In this document: piece by piece, positions 54,522 to 63,255 of the stretch | How positions within the stretch are numbered: position 1 is the stretch's first letter | How the letters are laid out: each line of letters opens with the position of its first letter | DNA from: JBMNMU01 sp050953505 | GTDB lineage: Bacteria; Bacillota; Clostridia; Peptostreptococcales; Anaerovoracaceae | DNA length: 64,000 nucleotides | Direction: 5' to 3' | Assembly (NCBI GenBank): GCA_050953505.1 | Contig: JBMNMU010000001.1 | Span: 434,001-498,000 of the forward strand | Translations under genes and position numbers: made by a program | The notes under the pieces: generated by a model | The model's input: the letters and a program-made list of their open reading frames with translations, nothing else | The model's database searches: none | What the model was told of the DNA's origin: nothing

Positions 54522-54811
54522 TTTTGTAGGAAAATCGTCAAAAGTTCCTACAAAACAGGGCTAAAAATGGCGAAAGTGTAGGAACTCAGAGGGGAATGTT
54601 CCTGCACATTTTGAGTTTCAAGGTAATTTTGTAGGAAACCCGTCAAAAGTTCCTACAAAACAGGGCTAAAAATGGCGAAAGTGTAGGAACTCAGAGGGGA
54701 ATGTTCCTGCACATTTTGAGTTTCAAGGTAATTTTGTAGGAAAATCGTCAAAAGTTCCTACAAAACAGAGCTAAAAATAGCGAAAGTGTAGGAACTCAGA
54801 GGGGAATGTTC
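54522..54811. repeat. 105-bp two-hairpin tandem repeat array, left part
   Basis: Units start at 54522, 54627 and 54732 (period 105). Each has a stem TTTTGTAGGAA / TTCCTACAAAA and a second stem GTGTAGGAAC / GTTCCTGCAC. A diverged half unit precedes it (about 54,470-54,520, GTGCAGG / CCTGCAC). The third unit is cut by the IS at 54812. The hairpins are conserved while loops vary a little. Confidence 0.85.
54803..54811. other. Left copy of 9-bp target-site duplication
   Basis: GGAATGTTC, identical to 56211-56219 on the other side of the IS element. Confidence 0.85.
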
Positions 54812-56210
54812 GATTATGTCCGTATAATGGTGTAAATTGATAAAAGCAAAAAAAGGAGAACATGCTTCTTCGTTCGGTTATAATGTAGTTACCACAAAAA
54901 CATAAACCGGAGGTAAAGAAACATGTCTCAAGTTAATATTACCGTAAATTACGAAGAAGTGATAGCCCTTTTATCAAAAGATAGGAATGAGGCTTTTGGA
55001 TATCTGATGGAGAGGATACTTAATGAATTTCTTCTTGCAGAATCCGAAGAACAAATTGGTGCAGCCAAGCATGAACGCACGGCAGAGAGGAGCGATTATC
55101 GCAATGGTACGAGAGAAAGACCTCTTGTAACCAGAATTGGAACCATCACGCTGAGAGTACCACGTCATAGAGATGTTCCCTTTGTAACCATGGTGTTTGA
55201 CAACTACCAAAGAAGTGAGGCAGCCTTATTGACCACTATGATGGAAATGGTGATTCAAGGCGTCTCTACAAGAAAAGTAACAAAGGTCGTAGAGGAATTA
55301 TGTGGCACCAGCTTCTCCAAATCCACTGTATCTGAGTTGTGCAAACGCATGGACGAAGGCATAAAGGAATTTAAAAACCGGAAACTAACAATCCCCTATC
55401 CCTTTGTAATAACCGATGCCAAGTATTTTAAGGTGAGAGAGAACCACAGAATCGTATCGAAGGCCTTGATGGTTGCTATGGGCATTACAGAAGATGGGAG
55501 GAGAGAAATCATCGGATTTGATGCCTACGAGATAGAATCTGCGCAAACTTGGAAAGAGTTTCTAACCAGCCTAAAAGAGCGAGGGCTTACAAAGATGAAC
55601 ATGGTTACATCAGATGCGCACAGCGGCCTCATTGCAGCCCTGAAAGAAGTCTTTCCGCAGGTACCTTGGCAAAGATGCCAATATCATTTTTTGAAGAACA
55701 TACTGGACCAGACACCCAAGAAGGCGCAAGCAGGTTTACAGAGCGAGCTCCGTGAGATGTTCACTGCAGAGACGATAGAGGACGCTAGAAGGCGTAGAGA
55801 CGAGATCATAAAGGATTACGAGGATGTGGCAGAAAAAGCTATGGAAACCCTGGATGAAGGATTTGAAGACGCAATGACGGTAATGCTGTTGCCGGAAAAA
55901 ATGCGAATTCCCCTTCGAACTTCTAACTATGTGGAACGTGAAAACGGGGAACTGGGGCGTCGTTACAATGCAATTCGGATATTCCCTAACACGGCATCTT
56001 TAATTCGCTTAATGGGAGCCGTTTTGGTAGAAAGACACGACATACTCAGCAGTCGAAGGCCTTTATTCTCCAAACAGAAGTATGATAATGCAATAAAGGA
56101 TATTACACCTCAGCTCATTGAAATTGCTAATGAACAAGTTAAGCTACTTAAAGCAGCTTAACCTATTAAAAAATTGCCGAACGAATTTACACACAAAAAA
56201 GGACTTGACC
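54812..56210 (+). mobile_element. IS256-family insertion sequence, complete
   Basis: 1,399 bp between two GGAATGTTC copies. Imperfect terminal inverted repeats: left GATTATGTCCGTATAATGG, right end read inward GGTCAAGTCCTTTTTTG, sharing GTCC and a further GTGTAAATT block. The single intact transposase ORF and intact duplication indicate a recent insertion. It landed in a hairpin stem of the 105-bp repeat array. Confidence 0.9.
54923..56161 (+). CDS. IS256-family (mutator-type) DDE transposase
   Basis: 412 residues, normal for the family. N-terminal region with SDYRNGTRERPLVTRIGTI, catalytic Asp in PFVITDAKYFKV, second Asp in VTSDAHSGLIAALKEVFP, and catalytic Glu in NYVERENGELGRRYNAIRIF. It is encoded inside the IS with GGAGG before the ATG. 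It catalyses cut-and-paste or circle-mediated transposition with 8-9 bp target duplications. Confidence 0.95.
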   Translation: MSQVNITVNYEEVIALLSKDRNEAFGYLMERILNEFLLAESEEQIGAAKHERTAERSDYRNGTRERPLVTRIGTITLRVPRHRDVPFVTMVFDNYQRSEAALLTTMMEMVIQGVSTRKVTKVVEELCGTSFSKSTVSELCKRMDEGIKEFKNRKLTIPYPFVITDAKYFKVRENHRIVSKALMVAMGITEDGRREIIGFDAYEIESAQTWKEFLTSLKERGLTKMNMVTSDAHSGLIAALKEVFPQVPWQRCQYHFLKNILDQTPKKAQAGLQSELREMFTAETIEDARRRRDEIIKDYEDVAEKAMETLDEGFEDAMTVMLLPEKMRIPLRTSNYVERENGELGRRYNAIRIFPNTASLIRLMGAVLVERHDILSSRRPLFSKQKYDNAIKDITPQLIEIANEQVKLLKAA

Positions 56211-56219
56211 GGAATGTTC
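56211..56219. other. Right copy of 9-bp target-site duplication
   Basis: GGAATGTTC, identical to 54803-54811. Confidence 0.85.
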
Positions 56220-56440
56220 CTGCACATTTTGAGTTTCAAGGTAATTTTGTAGGAAAATCGTCAAAAGTTCCTACAAAACAGAGCTAAAAATAGCGAAAGT
56301 GTAGGAACTCAGAGGGGAATGTTCCTGCACATTTTGAGTTTCAAGGTAATTTTGTAGGAAACCCGCCAAAAGTTCCTACAAAACAGGGTCAAAAATAGCG
56401 AAAGTGTAGGAATCCAGAAGGCAGAGTTCCTACACATCCC
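56211..56440. repeat. 105-bp two-hairpin tandem repeat array, right part
   Basis: Continues the array after the IS: units begin at 56245 and 56350 (period 105). The last unit degenerates to TTCCTACACATCCC before the coat-gene terminator. Confidence 0.85.
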
Positions 56441-56444
56441 AAAT

Positions 56445-56469
56445 AAAAAGGAGGGTGCCCTCCTTTTTT
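56445..56469. terminator. Terminator downstream of the spore-surface-like gene
   Basis: Stem AAAAAGGAGGG / CCCTCCTTTTTT, perfect, symmetrical and flanked by A and T runs, so usable from both sides; on the minus strand it follows the coat-like gene and its repeats. Confidence 0.85.
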
Positions 56470-56491
56470 AGTGGGGCGCCCTCCTATATAA

Positions 56492-56730
56492 AGCTACCAG
56501 CTACAGCTATTACAGCCATGAAACTGGAAAGCTGTTCTTACTCTTACATCGCCTTGAGATTTTAACAATTTTGGTATTTAAGCTACCAGCTACAGCTATT
56601 ACAACCGTGAAACTGGAAAGCTGTTCTTACTCTTACATCGCCTAGATTTTTTAACGGTTTGGTATTTAAAGCTACCAGCTACAGCCGTTACAGCCGTGAA
56701 ACTGGAAAGCTGTTCTTGTTTTATTACGGT
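56492..56730 (-). repeat. 89-bp tandem copies of the spore-surface gene's 3' end
   Basis: The last codons of the gene (ending FQFHGCNGCSW) plus stop lie at about 56,672-56,720. Two further copies, beginning at 56581 and 56492, read VRVRTAFQFHGCNSCSW then stop in the same orientation, with 89-bp period. They have no start codon. They look like tandem duplications of the gene's 3' end. Confidence 0.75.
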
Positions 56731-58279
56731 CTCGGTTTTTATCTCGATCACGATCGCGGTCGCGGTCACGGTCACGGTCGCGATCTCCTCTTACATCACA
56801 ACCGCAGGCAAAGGTTCCATCCCTGCCAAGACCTTCGCAATTGGGGCCGAACTTCTCATCGTCACCGCAAAATGCTTCACAAATTCCTTCTAGAAGCTCT
56901 TTCCCGCAAAATCTATCTCTTGCACCACCTACCCGGCCATCTCTGTCATTGCAGTCGTCGCAAGATCCGGTGCCAACGGTGACTCCGCCTATGGTTCGAT
57001 TTCCGCAAGGTGGGTTCCATGTGGTATCGCAGTCCCGGTCACGCCTTCTACCACCAAATCTGTCACAATCCCTGTCATCGTCTCTGTCGCAGTCCCGGTC
57101 ACGCCTTCTACCACCAAACCTGTCACAATCCCTGTCGTCGTCTCTGTTGCAGAATCTATCGTCATCTCTATCGTCACAGTCATCTTCATCACGAGCTCCA
57201 CCAACACGGTTTCGGCAAAAGCAGTCGGGCCCGCGGCTAATACCCTGAACGCATCCTTCACGATTCTCTCTCTCTGCCTCAGCTACGGAACCATCACAAG
57301 GCTTCATAGCCTCACAAGCATTTACGCAGAACAAGGTTTTTCTTATTGTCTCTACATGGATTGTTGGTTCAATAGCTAACTTGGTATCAAGGAATACTTT
57401 GCAGTCTTCAGTTGGGCAAGGACATGGTGGAGGGAAAGGAGGAGGGCAGAAACCCTTACCGCCAGATGCCTCTGCTTCATCTTCACTAGCAACGACTGGT
57501 ATTACCGAATTAAAATTGTTGCAATCTACAAACAACCTTGGATTAACCATATGAATGTCTGCTCTAAATTGGAATACAATATCTGGAGCCACTCCATCTA
57601 TTGTACAAGGCAGGCTTAATTCTGGTACAGCAAAATTGGATAAGCGGTTACTTGGTACTGAAGTGTTTGGTGAATTTGGCTTATGGGATATAACAAGCTT
57701 AAAGCAGCAGTTTCTACCATCGGTATTAACAGTACCTTCTAAAATATATTTTGCCCTAAAATCCCAAGGGCCAGCATTATTAACAAGGAAAAAAGCTTTT
57801 GTTGATAAGCCCCTTTCCAAGCATCTATCGTTTTGGACTCTAGGATTTACATTTGCCGTTCTTGCTGTATATCGGCCATTTTCATAGGAAATGGAATCAA
57901 CAGGGAAGCCATCTACTGTGACCTGATTAGGACTAATATTTCCTAGTGGCCTGGTATTGAAGTATTCAACTACAACAAAGGCGTTTTCAATATTGAATAC
58001 GGCATTTCGAGTTAGGTTGCAAGGGAAAATATCACATTTTCCTCCATCTAAAGTTAGCTCTGTTTCAAAATTGTTGGAATGAACGCCCCCGGTAAATAAA
58101 TGAAAAAGAACAGGGCAAGAAGTATCTTCCGTATATGAAAAAACCTTATCTAAATACACTAAGTTTCCCTGTGAACGGGAAAAATCTAAATCTTCTATAT
58201 CAATATTGGTACCGCAAACATTTCCCAAGCATCTGCTGCTTGAAGGGAGACATGTTCCAGAACCTTTATGTCGCTTCAT
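56672..58279 (-). CDS. Cys/Asp/Arg-rich probable spore-coat or exosporium protein
   Basis: 535 residues. The first 270 residues are an ordinary, Cys-containing domain I cannot assign (VVVEYFNTRPLGNISPNQ, VPELSLPCTIDGVAPDIVFQ). Then a Pro/Cys stretch (CPPPFPPPCPCP) and a low-complexity Asp-Arg-Cys region with two copies of DRDCDRFGGRRRDRDCD, a DRDRDRDR run and C-terminal FQFHGCNGCSW. High Cys and charged repeats suggest a cross-linked surface or spore-coat layer. A GAGAGG site precedes the ATG. It has its own terminator. Confidence 0.6.
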   Translation of the reverse strand: MKRHKGSGTCLPSSSRCLGNVCGTNIDIEDLDFSRSQGNLVYLDKVFSYTEDTSCPVLFHLFTGGVHSNNFETELTLDGGKCDIFPCNLTRNAVFNIENAFVVVEYFNTRPLGNISPNQVTVDGFPVDSISYENGRYTARTANVNPRVQNDRCLERGLSTKAFFLVNNAGPWDFRAKYILEGTVNTDGRNCCFKLVISHKPNSPNTSVPSNRLSNFAVPELSLPCTIDGVAPDIVFQFRADIHMVNPRLFVDCNNFNSVIPVVASEDEAEASGGKGFCPPPFPPPCPCPTEDCKVFLDTKLAIEPTIHVETIRKTLFCVNACEAMKPCDGSVAEAERENREGCVQGISRGPDCFCRNRVGGARDEDDCDDRDDDRFCNRDDDRDCDRFGGRRRDRDCDRDDDRDCDRFGGRRRDRDCDTTWNPPCGNRTIGGVTVGTGSCDDCNDRDGRVGGARDRFCGKELLEGICEAFCGDDEKFGPNCEGLGRDGTFACGCDVRGDRDRDRDRDRDRDRDKNRDRNKTRTAFQFHGCNGCSW

Positions 58280-58303
58280 AATAATAACCTCTCTTTTTAT
58301 AAA

Positions 58304-58465
58304 CTAACACAGGAAGTTTAAATCCTCGCTATGTAAATGTGAAGAGGTCATCCCTGCATGGTACATTATATGCTGGAAGTTCCTGAGTGCCACAAGAAAA
58401 TATGTTTCTTCCTCCCAAGTCAAATGGTGAATAAAAGCCTCTTTTTTCTCTTCTAAATGATACAT
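58304..58465 (-). CDS. Small 53-residue protein upstream of the coat-like gene
   Basis: ORF MYHLEEKKEAFIHHLTWEEE followed by TYFLVALRNFQHIMYHAG, ending NFLC. GGAGGG lies 10 bp before the ATG, a little far. It runs in the same direction as the spore-surface gene and ends 24 bp before it, so it may be its operon partner. The family is not recognised and it may not be translated. Confidence 0.4.
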   Translation of the reverse strand: MYHLEEKKEAFIHHLTWEEETYFLVALRNFQHIMYHAGMTSSHLHSEDLNFLC

Positions 58466-58616
58466 CGAAATTCTTCCCTCCACTTATGGATAAATCTACA
58501 TATGGGGCATTAAAATAATTAAGAGCACAATATATAGGGATAATTAATTATTTAACTCTTCAGAAAAGAAGTGATGACAAAAAATAAAGCTTGATTTACC
58601 CCTTTTTTGGATTATG

Positions 58617-58651
58617 GTGGTTGAAAAGTGGTGTGAAGTGGAGTATAGTGG
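58617..58651 (+). promoter_or_regulatory. MraZ-binding boxes of the dcw cluster
   Basis: GTGG repeated at 58617, 58628, 58638 and 58648, spaced 11, 10 and 10 bp on the same face, with GTGGAGTA-type units. This is the known operator pattern of MraZ, whose gene begins 32 bp downstream, so autoregulation is expected. Confidence 0.8.
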
Positions 58652-58682
58652 AGTAAATATATAAAAAATGGAGAAGAGCCCC

Positions 58683-59114
58683 ATGTTTATTGGTGAGTAT
58701 CAAAATTCCATAGATACTAAAGGCAGAGTAATAGTACCTTCGAAGTTCAGAGAAGAGCTTGGTTACAAGTTCATTCTTACAAAGGGACTGGATAACTGTC
58801 TTTACATTTATCCTATGACAGAATGGGATAAATTCAAGGAAAAGCTGGTGGATCTACCAGTTACCAATAAAGATGCAAGAGCTTTTGTTAGGTATTTTTT
58901 CTCCAGTGCCGTCGAATGTGAAATGGACAAGCAGGGTAGACTGACGATTCCACAAAATCTAAGAGAACATGCAAAAATTGATAAAGAGCTGGTTACAATA
59001 GGAGTGCTTGATAAAATCGAAATATGGAGCAAGCAAGAGTGGGACAAATACAATGAAGACTCAAATCTTGGCCCAGACGAAATTGCAGAAAAGATGGCCG
59101 AATTTGGGATATAG
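58683..59114 (+). CDS. mraZ: Transcriptional regulator of division/cell-wall genes
   Basis: 143 residues from the ATG at 58683 (FIGEYQNSIDTKGR), with GGAG 8 bp upstream; the ATG at 58668 lacks an RBS. Duplicated AbrB-like fold with two DxKGRxxxP motifs: DTKGRVIVPSKF and DKQGRLTIPQNL. MraZ binds GTGG boxes upstream of its own gene (seen at 58617-58651). First gene of the dcw cluster. Confidence 0.95.
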   Translation: MFIGEYQNSIDTKGRVIVPSKFREELGYKFILTKGLDNCLYIYPMTEWDKFKEKLVDLPVTNKDARAFVRYFFSSAVECEMDKQGRLTIPQNLREHAKIDKELVTIGVLDKIEIWSKQEWDKYNEDSNLGPDEIAEKMAEFGI

Positions 59115-59122
59115 GTGAAAAA

Positions 59123-60076
59123 ATGGAATTTCAACATACCTCTGTATTATACTTAGAATCCATAAGTAATTTAAAAATTAAGCCAAACGGAGTTTATGTC
59201 GACGGAACCTTAGGTGGAGGTGGACATGCCTCCGGAATTTGTGAACAGCTTGATAAAAATGGAATCTTTATTGGAGTAGATAGAGACAAAGACGCTATCG
59301 CAGCTTCAAGGAAAAAACTCGATAAATTAGAGTGCCAAAAATTTTTTGTCCAAGATAATTATTCGAACATCAAAAGCATATTAAACGAACTTGGTATTCC
59401 AAGTATTAATGGAGCGATTTTAGATTTAGGCGTATCATCCTTTCAATTAGACAACCATGAAAGAGGCTTCTCCTACATGCAGACTGCTGCGCTAGACATG
59501 AGAATGAACGCAGGGGACCCTCTTACAGCAGAACAGGTAATAAACGAATATAGTCAAAAAGAACTAACCAACATCATAAAAAAATATGGCGAAGAAAAGT
59601 GGGCTTCTAGAATAAGTAGCTTCATAGTAAAGGAACGAGAGAAGGCTCCTATTAAAACTACAACAGAGCTTGTAGAAATTATTAAGGCGGCCATTCCTGC
59701 TGCTGCACGGAGAGAAGGACCTCATCCAGCAAAAAGAACCTTTCAAGCCATAAGAATTGAAGTCAATGATGAATTAGGCCAACTGGAAAAAGCAGTTGAT
59801 GAGTTTGTTGATGTTTTAGCTGAAGGCGGGAGACTTTGTATCATAACATTTCATTCATTAGAAGATCGATTAGTAAAGGATATTTTTAATAGAAGAGCAA
59901 ATCCGTGCACCTGCCCGAAGGATTTACCCATTTGTGCCTGTGGGAAAAAAGCTGACATAATAAAAGTAAGTGGCAAACCCATCGTCCCAGGGGAAGAGGA
60001 ACTTGAGGAAAATCCAAGAGCAAGGAGCGCTAAGCTCAGAGTAATTGAAAAACTTCTAACAAACAAAGAAAGTTGA
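59123..60076 (+). CDS. rsmH: 16S rRNA (cytosine1402-N4)-methyltransferase
   Basis: 317 residues. FQHTSVLYLESI at the start, SAM-binding VDGTLGGGGHASGICEQL, DLGVSSFQLDNHERGFSYM and CIITFHSLEDRLVKDIF are RsmH (MraW) hallmarks. It N4-methylates C1402 in the ribosomal decoding centre. It begins 8 bp after mraZ. Confidence 0.96.
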   Translation: MEFQHTSVLYLESISNLKIKPNGVYVDGTLGGGGHASGICEQLDKNGIFIGVDRDKDAIAASRKKLDKLECQKFFVQDNYSNIKSILNELGIPSINGAILDLGVSSFQLDNHERGFSYMQTAALDMRMNAGDPLTAEQVINEYSQKELTNIIKKYGEEKWASRISSFIVKEREKAPIKTTTELVEIIKAAIPAAARREGPHPAKRTFQAIRIEVNDELGQLEKAVDEFVDVLAEGGRLCIITFHSLEDRLVKDIFNRRANPCTCPKDLPICACGKKADIIKVSGKPIVPGEEELEENPRARSAKLRVIEKLLTNKES

Positions 60077-60083
60077 ATTTTCG

Positions 60084-60479
60084 GTGTAAATTCTGTCTAA
60101 CAAAATGCTTTGGATTTAGGGCAGAATGTTAACTGAAAAATTATAGCTAGCTAAAGCTAGGTAATTTCTGTATAAATTCTGCCAAGCAAAACACTTCCGT
60201 GTTTTGGGCAGAATGTTAACTGAAAAATTACAGCTAGCTAAAGCTAGGTAATTTCTGTGTAAATTCTGCCAAGCAAAACACTTCCGTGTTTTGGGCAGAA
60301 TGTTAACTGAAAAATTACAGCTAGCTAAAGCTAGGTAATTTCTGTATAAATTCTGCCAAGCAAAACACTTCCGTGTTTTGGGCAGAATGTTAACTGAAAA
60401 ATTACAGCTAGCTAAAGCTAGGTAATTTCTGTATAAATTCTGCCAAGCAAAACACTTCCGTGTTTTGGGCAGAATGTTA
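60084..60479. repeat. 87-bp two-hairpin tandem repeat array between rsmH and ftsL
   Basis: About 4.5 units with period 87 (GCAGAATGTTAA at 60121, 60208, 60295, 60382 and 60469). Each unit has a stem ATTCTGCC...GTGTTTT...GGCAGAAT (with an inner AAAACAC / GTGTTTT) and a second stem AAATTAC / GTAATTT enclosing AGCTAGC/GCTAG. Loops and most bases are identical in the later copies. No protein frame spans it. Confidence 0.9.
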
Positions 60480-60502
60480 AATGGAAAGGAAGGGTTTGTT
60501 CA

Positions 60503-60949
60503 ATGATGGCAGCTGAAAAGTGGTATGAGTATCAACACAATTATAAGCGCTACGGCTTAGATATGAAGCCGAAACAGGAAATAAAGAAGAAGAAAAAAGT
60601 CAAGAGCTCTAGCTTATCCATTTCTGCAAAAGATAAAGCACGACTTGTATTACTCACACTTATTATTGGACTTCTCGGCATCGGTCTTATAGTTTCTACC
60701 GCCTATGCGGCAGATATAAAAGTTAGTATTAACGAGCTAATTAAGGAAAACGCTGTCATCCAAGGAGAAATAGAAAACCTGGAAGTAAAATTAGAGAGTG
60801 CTGCCAATATACAAACAATTGAGGAAAAAGCCATAGCGGAATTAGGGATGGTTTATCCAAACCGTGACCAAATTGTAGTCATGCAGGAAAAGGATCATAT
60901 GGCTTCCAAGGATTTTATCCTTGCTATGAAGGAGCAGGCATATAATTAA
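60503..60949 (+). CDS. ftsL: Cell-division protein FtsL-like
   Basis: 148 residues. A basic cytoplasmic N-terminus, one membrane span (LVLLTLIIGLLGIGLIVSTA), then a coiled coil (ELIKENAVIQGEIENLEVKL) and IQTIEEKAIAELGMVYPN, the FtsL/DivIC architecture; its place between rsmH and the class B PBP gene decides the name. FtsL forms the FtsLBQ divisome subcomplex. The 87-bp repeat array precedes it, AAGGAAGG lies 9 bp upstream of the start. Confidence 0.82.
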   Translation: MMAAEKWYEYQHNYKRYGLDMKPKQEIKKKKKVKSSSLSISAKDKARLVLLTLIIGLLGIGLIVSTAYAADIKVSINELIKENAVIQGEIENLEVKLESAANIQTIEEKAIAELGMVYPNRDQIVVMQEKDHMASKDFILAMKEQAYN

Positions 60950-60971
60950 AGGGAAAAATATATAATATTAA

Positions 60972-61115
60972 GGGTAAGAACAAAATAACTGCATATAGTA
61001 AAATAGGAGCCAGCTAACTTAATGAGGGAAATAAGCATAGAATCAGGCTCCTTTTTTGATAGTAATTATCCAAGCATTTTTCATATAAAAACTTATCAAA
61101 TTTTAGTTCTTACCC
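60972..61115 (+). terminator. Terminator inside a larger inverted repeat between ftsL and spoVD
   Basis: AGGAGCC (61005-61011) / GGCTCCTTTTTT (61046-61057) makes an intrinsic terminator. It is enclosed by GGGTAAGAAC (60972-60981) and GTTCTTACCC (61106-61115). So transcription of the PBP gene probably depends on another promoter or on readthrough. Confidence 0.7.
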
Positions 61116-61157
61116 AAACAATCCCCCTAGTACATTAATAACCAGGAGATCATAACA

Positions 61158-63155
61158 ATGGCACAAACATCCAATAAAAATAAGAGAAGGTTAATTTTTG
61201 TATTTGTTTTCGCCGGCGTATTATGCACCGCCTTGGCCTTTCGTGTAGGCTGGATTCAAGTGGTGGCCAGTGAGAAATATGCCAAGATGGCAGTAGAACA
61301 GCAAACACGAGATGTACCTATCCCAGCAAAAAGAGGCGTGATAACGGATCGAAATGGCAAAGAATTAGCCATCAGTGCGGTATCACATACCATATGGGCA
61401 AGACCGGGCGTTGTAAGGTCAGGAAAAACAGAAGAAGATTCAGCTCAAAGATTAGAGACCACAGCAAGTACCTTGGCAGAAATTCTGGAAATGGATAAGG
61501 AGAAAGTCAAGGAAGTATTGAGCCAGAACAGAAGTCTTGTCAGGGTAGCAAAATTCGTTGATAAAGAAAAGACAGATAAGATAAGAATGGAAAACTTGAA
61601 AGGGATAGAAATTGCTGAGGATGTAAAAAGACACTACCCATTGGGTGCCTTTGCATCTCACTTGCTGGGTAGTACCACTGATGATAACCGAGGCTTAGCT
61701 GGAATCGAATTGCGGTACGATAAATATCTTAGCGGAGTACCCGGAAGATGGATCAAAAATACAGACCGAGACGGAGACAGCTTGTCTTATGGGTTAGAAA
61801 AATATTTCCAAGCGGAAAATGGATTAAAAGTTGTTTTGACTATTGATGAAGTAATACAGCATTATACCGAAAAGGGTTTGGAAACTGTCATGGCTAACAC
61901 ACAAGCAGATCGAGTTATGGCAATTCTTATGAATCCAAAAAACGGTGACATTCTGGCCATGGCATGTACACCGGATTATGATCCAAACGACCCTAGGGTT
62001 CCATTAGATCCAGCTGAAGCAGCTTATGTAGAGAGCTTGTCTGATAAAGAAAAACTTAACTACTGGAATGCTATGTGGAGAAATCCCTTAGTAAGTGATA
62101 CCTATGAACCGGGCTCCACCTTTAAGCTTCTTACCACATCCATGGCTTTAGAAGAGGGCGTTACCCACCTAGATGATGGCTTTCACTGCTCTGGGACTAT
62201 TAAGGTAGCCAATCGTACTTTAAAATGTTGGCGATATTATAATCCCCACGGCGCTCAAAATTTAGTAGAAGCGGTAGGTAATTCCTGTAACCCTGTATTT
62301 GTGCAGCTTGCCCAGCGTGTGGGATATGAAAGATACTTTGAGTATCTGGAGCTTTTTGGATTAAGAGAAAGAACTGGAATCGACTTCCCAGGAGAAGGTT
62401 ATGCTATTTTACAAAAAGAAGAAACTGCAGGTCCTGTAGGTCTTGCCACCATGTCTTACGGTCAGGGTATCGCCGTTACACCTATCCAGCTGATTACAGC
62501 TGTTTCTGCCATAGGAAACGAAGGGAAGCTTATGCAGCCTAGGATAGTGAAAGAACTTCAAGATGAAGATGGCAATGTGATACAAAGTTTCCCCACGAAG
62601 GTGGTGCGAAATGTATTGTCTAAACAAACAGCAGATGAAATGTGCTTAATCATGGAGGCTACAGTAGACGAAGGTGGCGGAGGTACAGCAAAAGTGCCGG
62701 GCTATCGTGTTGGTGGAAAAACAGGAACTGCAAACAAAGCAAAGGGTGGAGGGTACAGTAATGAAACTTTCTCCTCCTTTATCGGCATGGCACCTATGGA
62801 TGACCCTCAAATTGCAATTCTACTTATCGTAGATAATCCAAAGGGTGTAAAGTTTGGTAGCCAAACGGCAGCGCCTGGTGTAAAACTTATTTTAGAAGAA
62901 ACCTTAAGGTATATGAATGTTGAACCTTCCTATACCCAAGAAGAACTAGAACAAATAGAAAGTAAAATGGTGGAGATCCCTAATGTAACGGGAGTAAATT
63001 TCAGTGATGCCATCGGAATTTTAGGCGGTGTAGAGTTAAATTACACTGTATCACCGGCTCTTGAAAATCATGAGGACTTTGAAGTGGTGGATCAATATCC
63101 AAAGGCTGGGGAGAAAGTAGTAAAGGGCGGTACGGTTTATCTTTATAGGAAATAG
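61158..63155 (+). CDS. spoVD: Class B penicillin-binding protein (SpoVD/FtsI-type) with PASTA domain
   Basis: 665 residues. One N-terminal span (LIFVFVFAGVLCTALAFRVG), PBP dimerisation domain, transpeptidase domain with SxxK (EPGSTFKLL), SxN (NSCN) and KTG (VGGKTGTAN), and a single C-terminal PASTA domain (from about residue 600). One PASTA and dcw position between ftsL and murE match SpoVD of spore formers, which builds the cortex; FtsI/PBP2B would be an alternative. Acts outside the membrane. Confidence 0.88.
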   Translation: MAQTSNKNKRRLIFVFVFAGVLCTALAFRVGWIQVVASEKYAKMAVEQQTRDVPIPAKRGVITDRNGKELAISAVSHTIWARPGVVRSGKTEEDSAQRLETTASTLAEILEMDKEKVKEVLSQNRSLVRVAKFVDKEKTDKIRMENLKGIEIAEDVKRHYPLGAFASHLLGSTTDDNRGLAGIELRYDKYLSGVPGRWIKNTDRDGDSLSYGLEKYFQAENGLKVVLTIDEVIQHYTEKGLETVMANTQADRVMAILMNPKNGDILAMACTPDYDPNDPRVPLDPAEAAYVESLSDKEKLNYWNAMWRNPLVSDTYEPGSTFKLLTTSMALEEGVTHLDDGFHCSGTIKVANRTLKCWRYYNPHGAQNLVEAVGNSCNPVFVQLAQRVGYERYFEYLELFGLRERTGIDFPGEGYAILQKEETAGPVGLATMSYGQGIAVTPIQLITAVSAIGNEGKLMQPRIVKELQDEDGNVIQSFPTKVVRNVLSKQTADEMCLIMEATVDEGGGGTAKVPGYRVGGKTGTANKAKGGGYSNETFSSFIGMAPMDDPQIAILLIVDNPKGVKFGSQTAAPGVKLILEETLRYMNVEPSYTQEELEQIESKMVEIPNVTGVNFSDAIGILGGVELNYTVSPALENHEDFEVVDQYPKAGEKVVKGGTVYLYRK

Positions 63156-63255
63156 CGTGTGAAAATTTTCAATAGTTAAAGAGCCGTCAACTTGACTTGC
63201 TATAGAACTGTTCCTACACATCCCCATTGATCCATAGAAAAGGGGGAACCGAAAT

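Noticed and set aside
56659..57248. Plus-strand ORFs opposite the spore-surface gene
   Set aside because: They mirror the low-complexity Asp-Arg repeats of the minus-strand gene and have no RBS.
54522..60479. The two tandem arrays (54522-56440 and 60084-60479) as CRISPR arrays
   Set aside because: Whole 105- and 87-bp units repeat with no unique spacers, and no cas genes are in the window.
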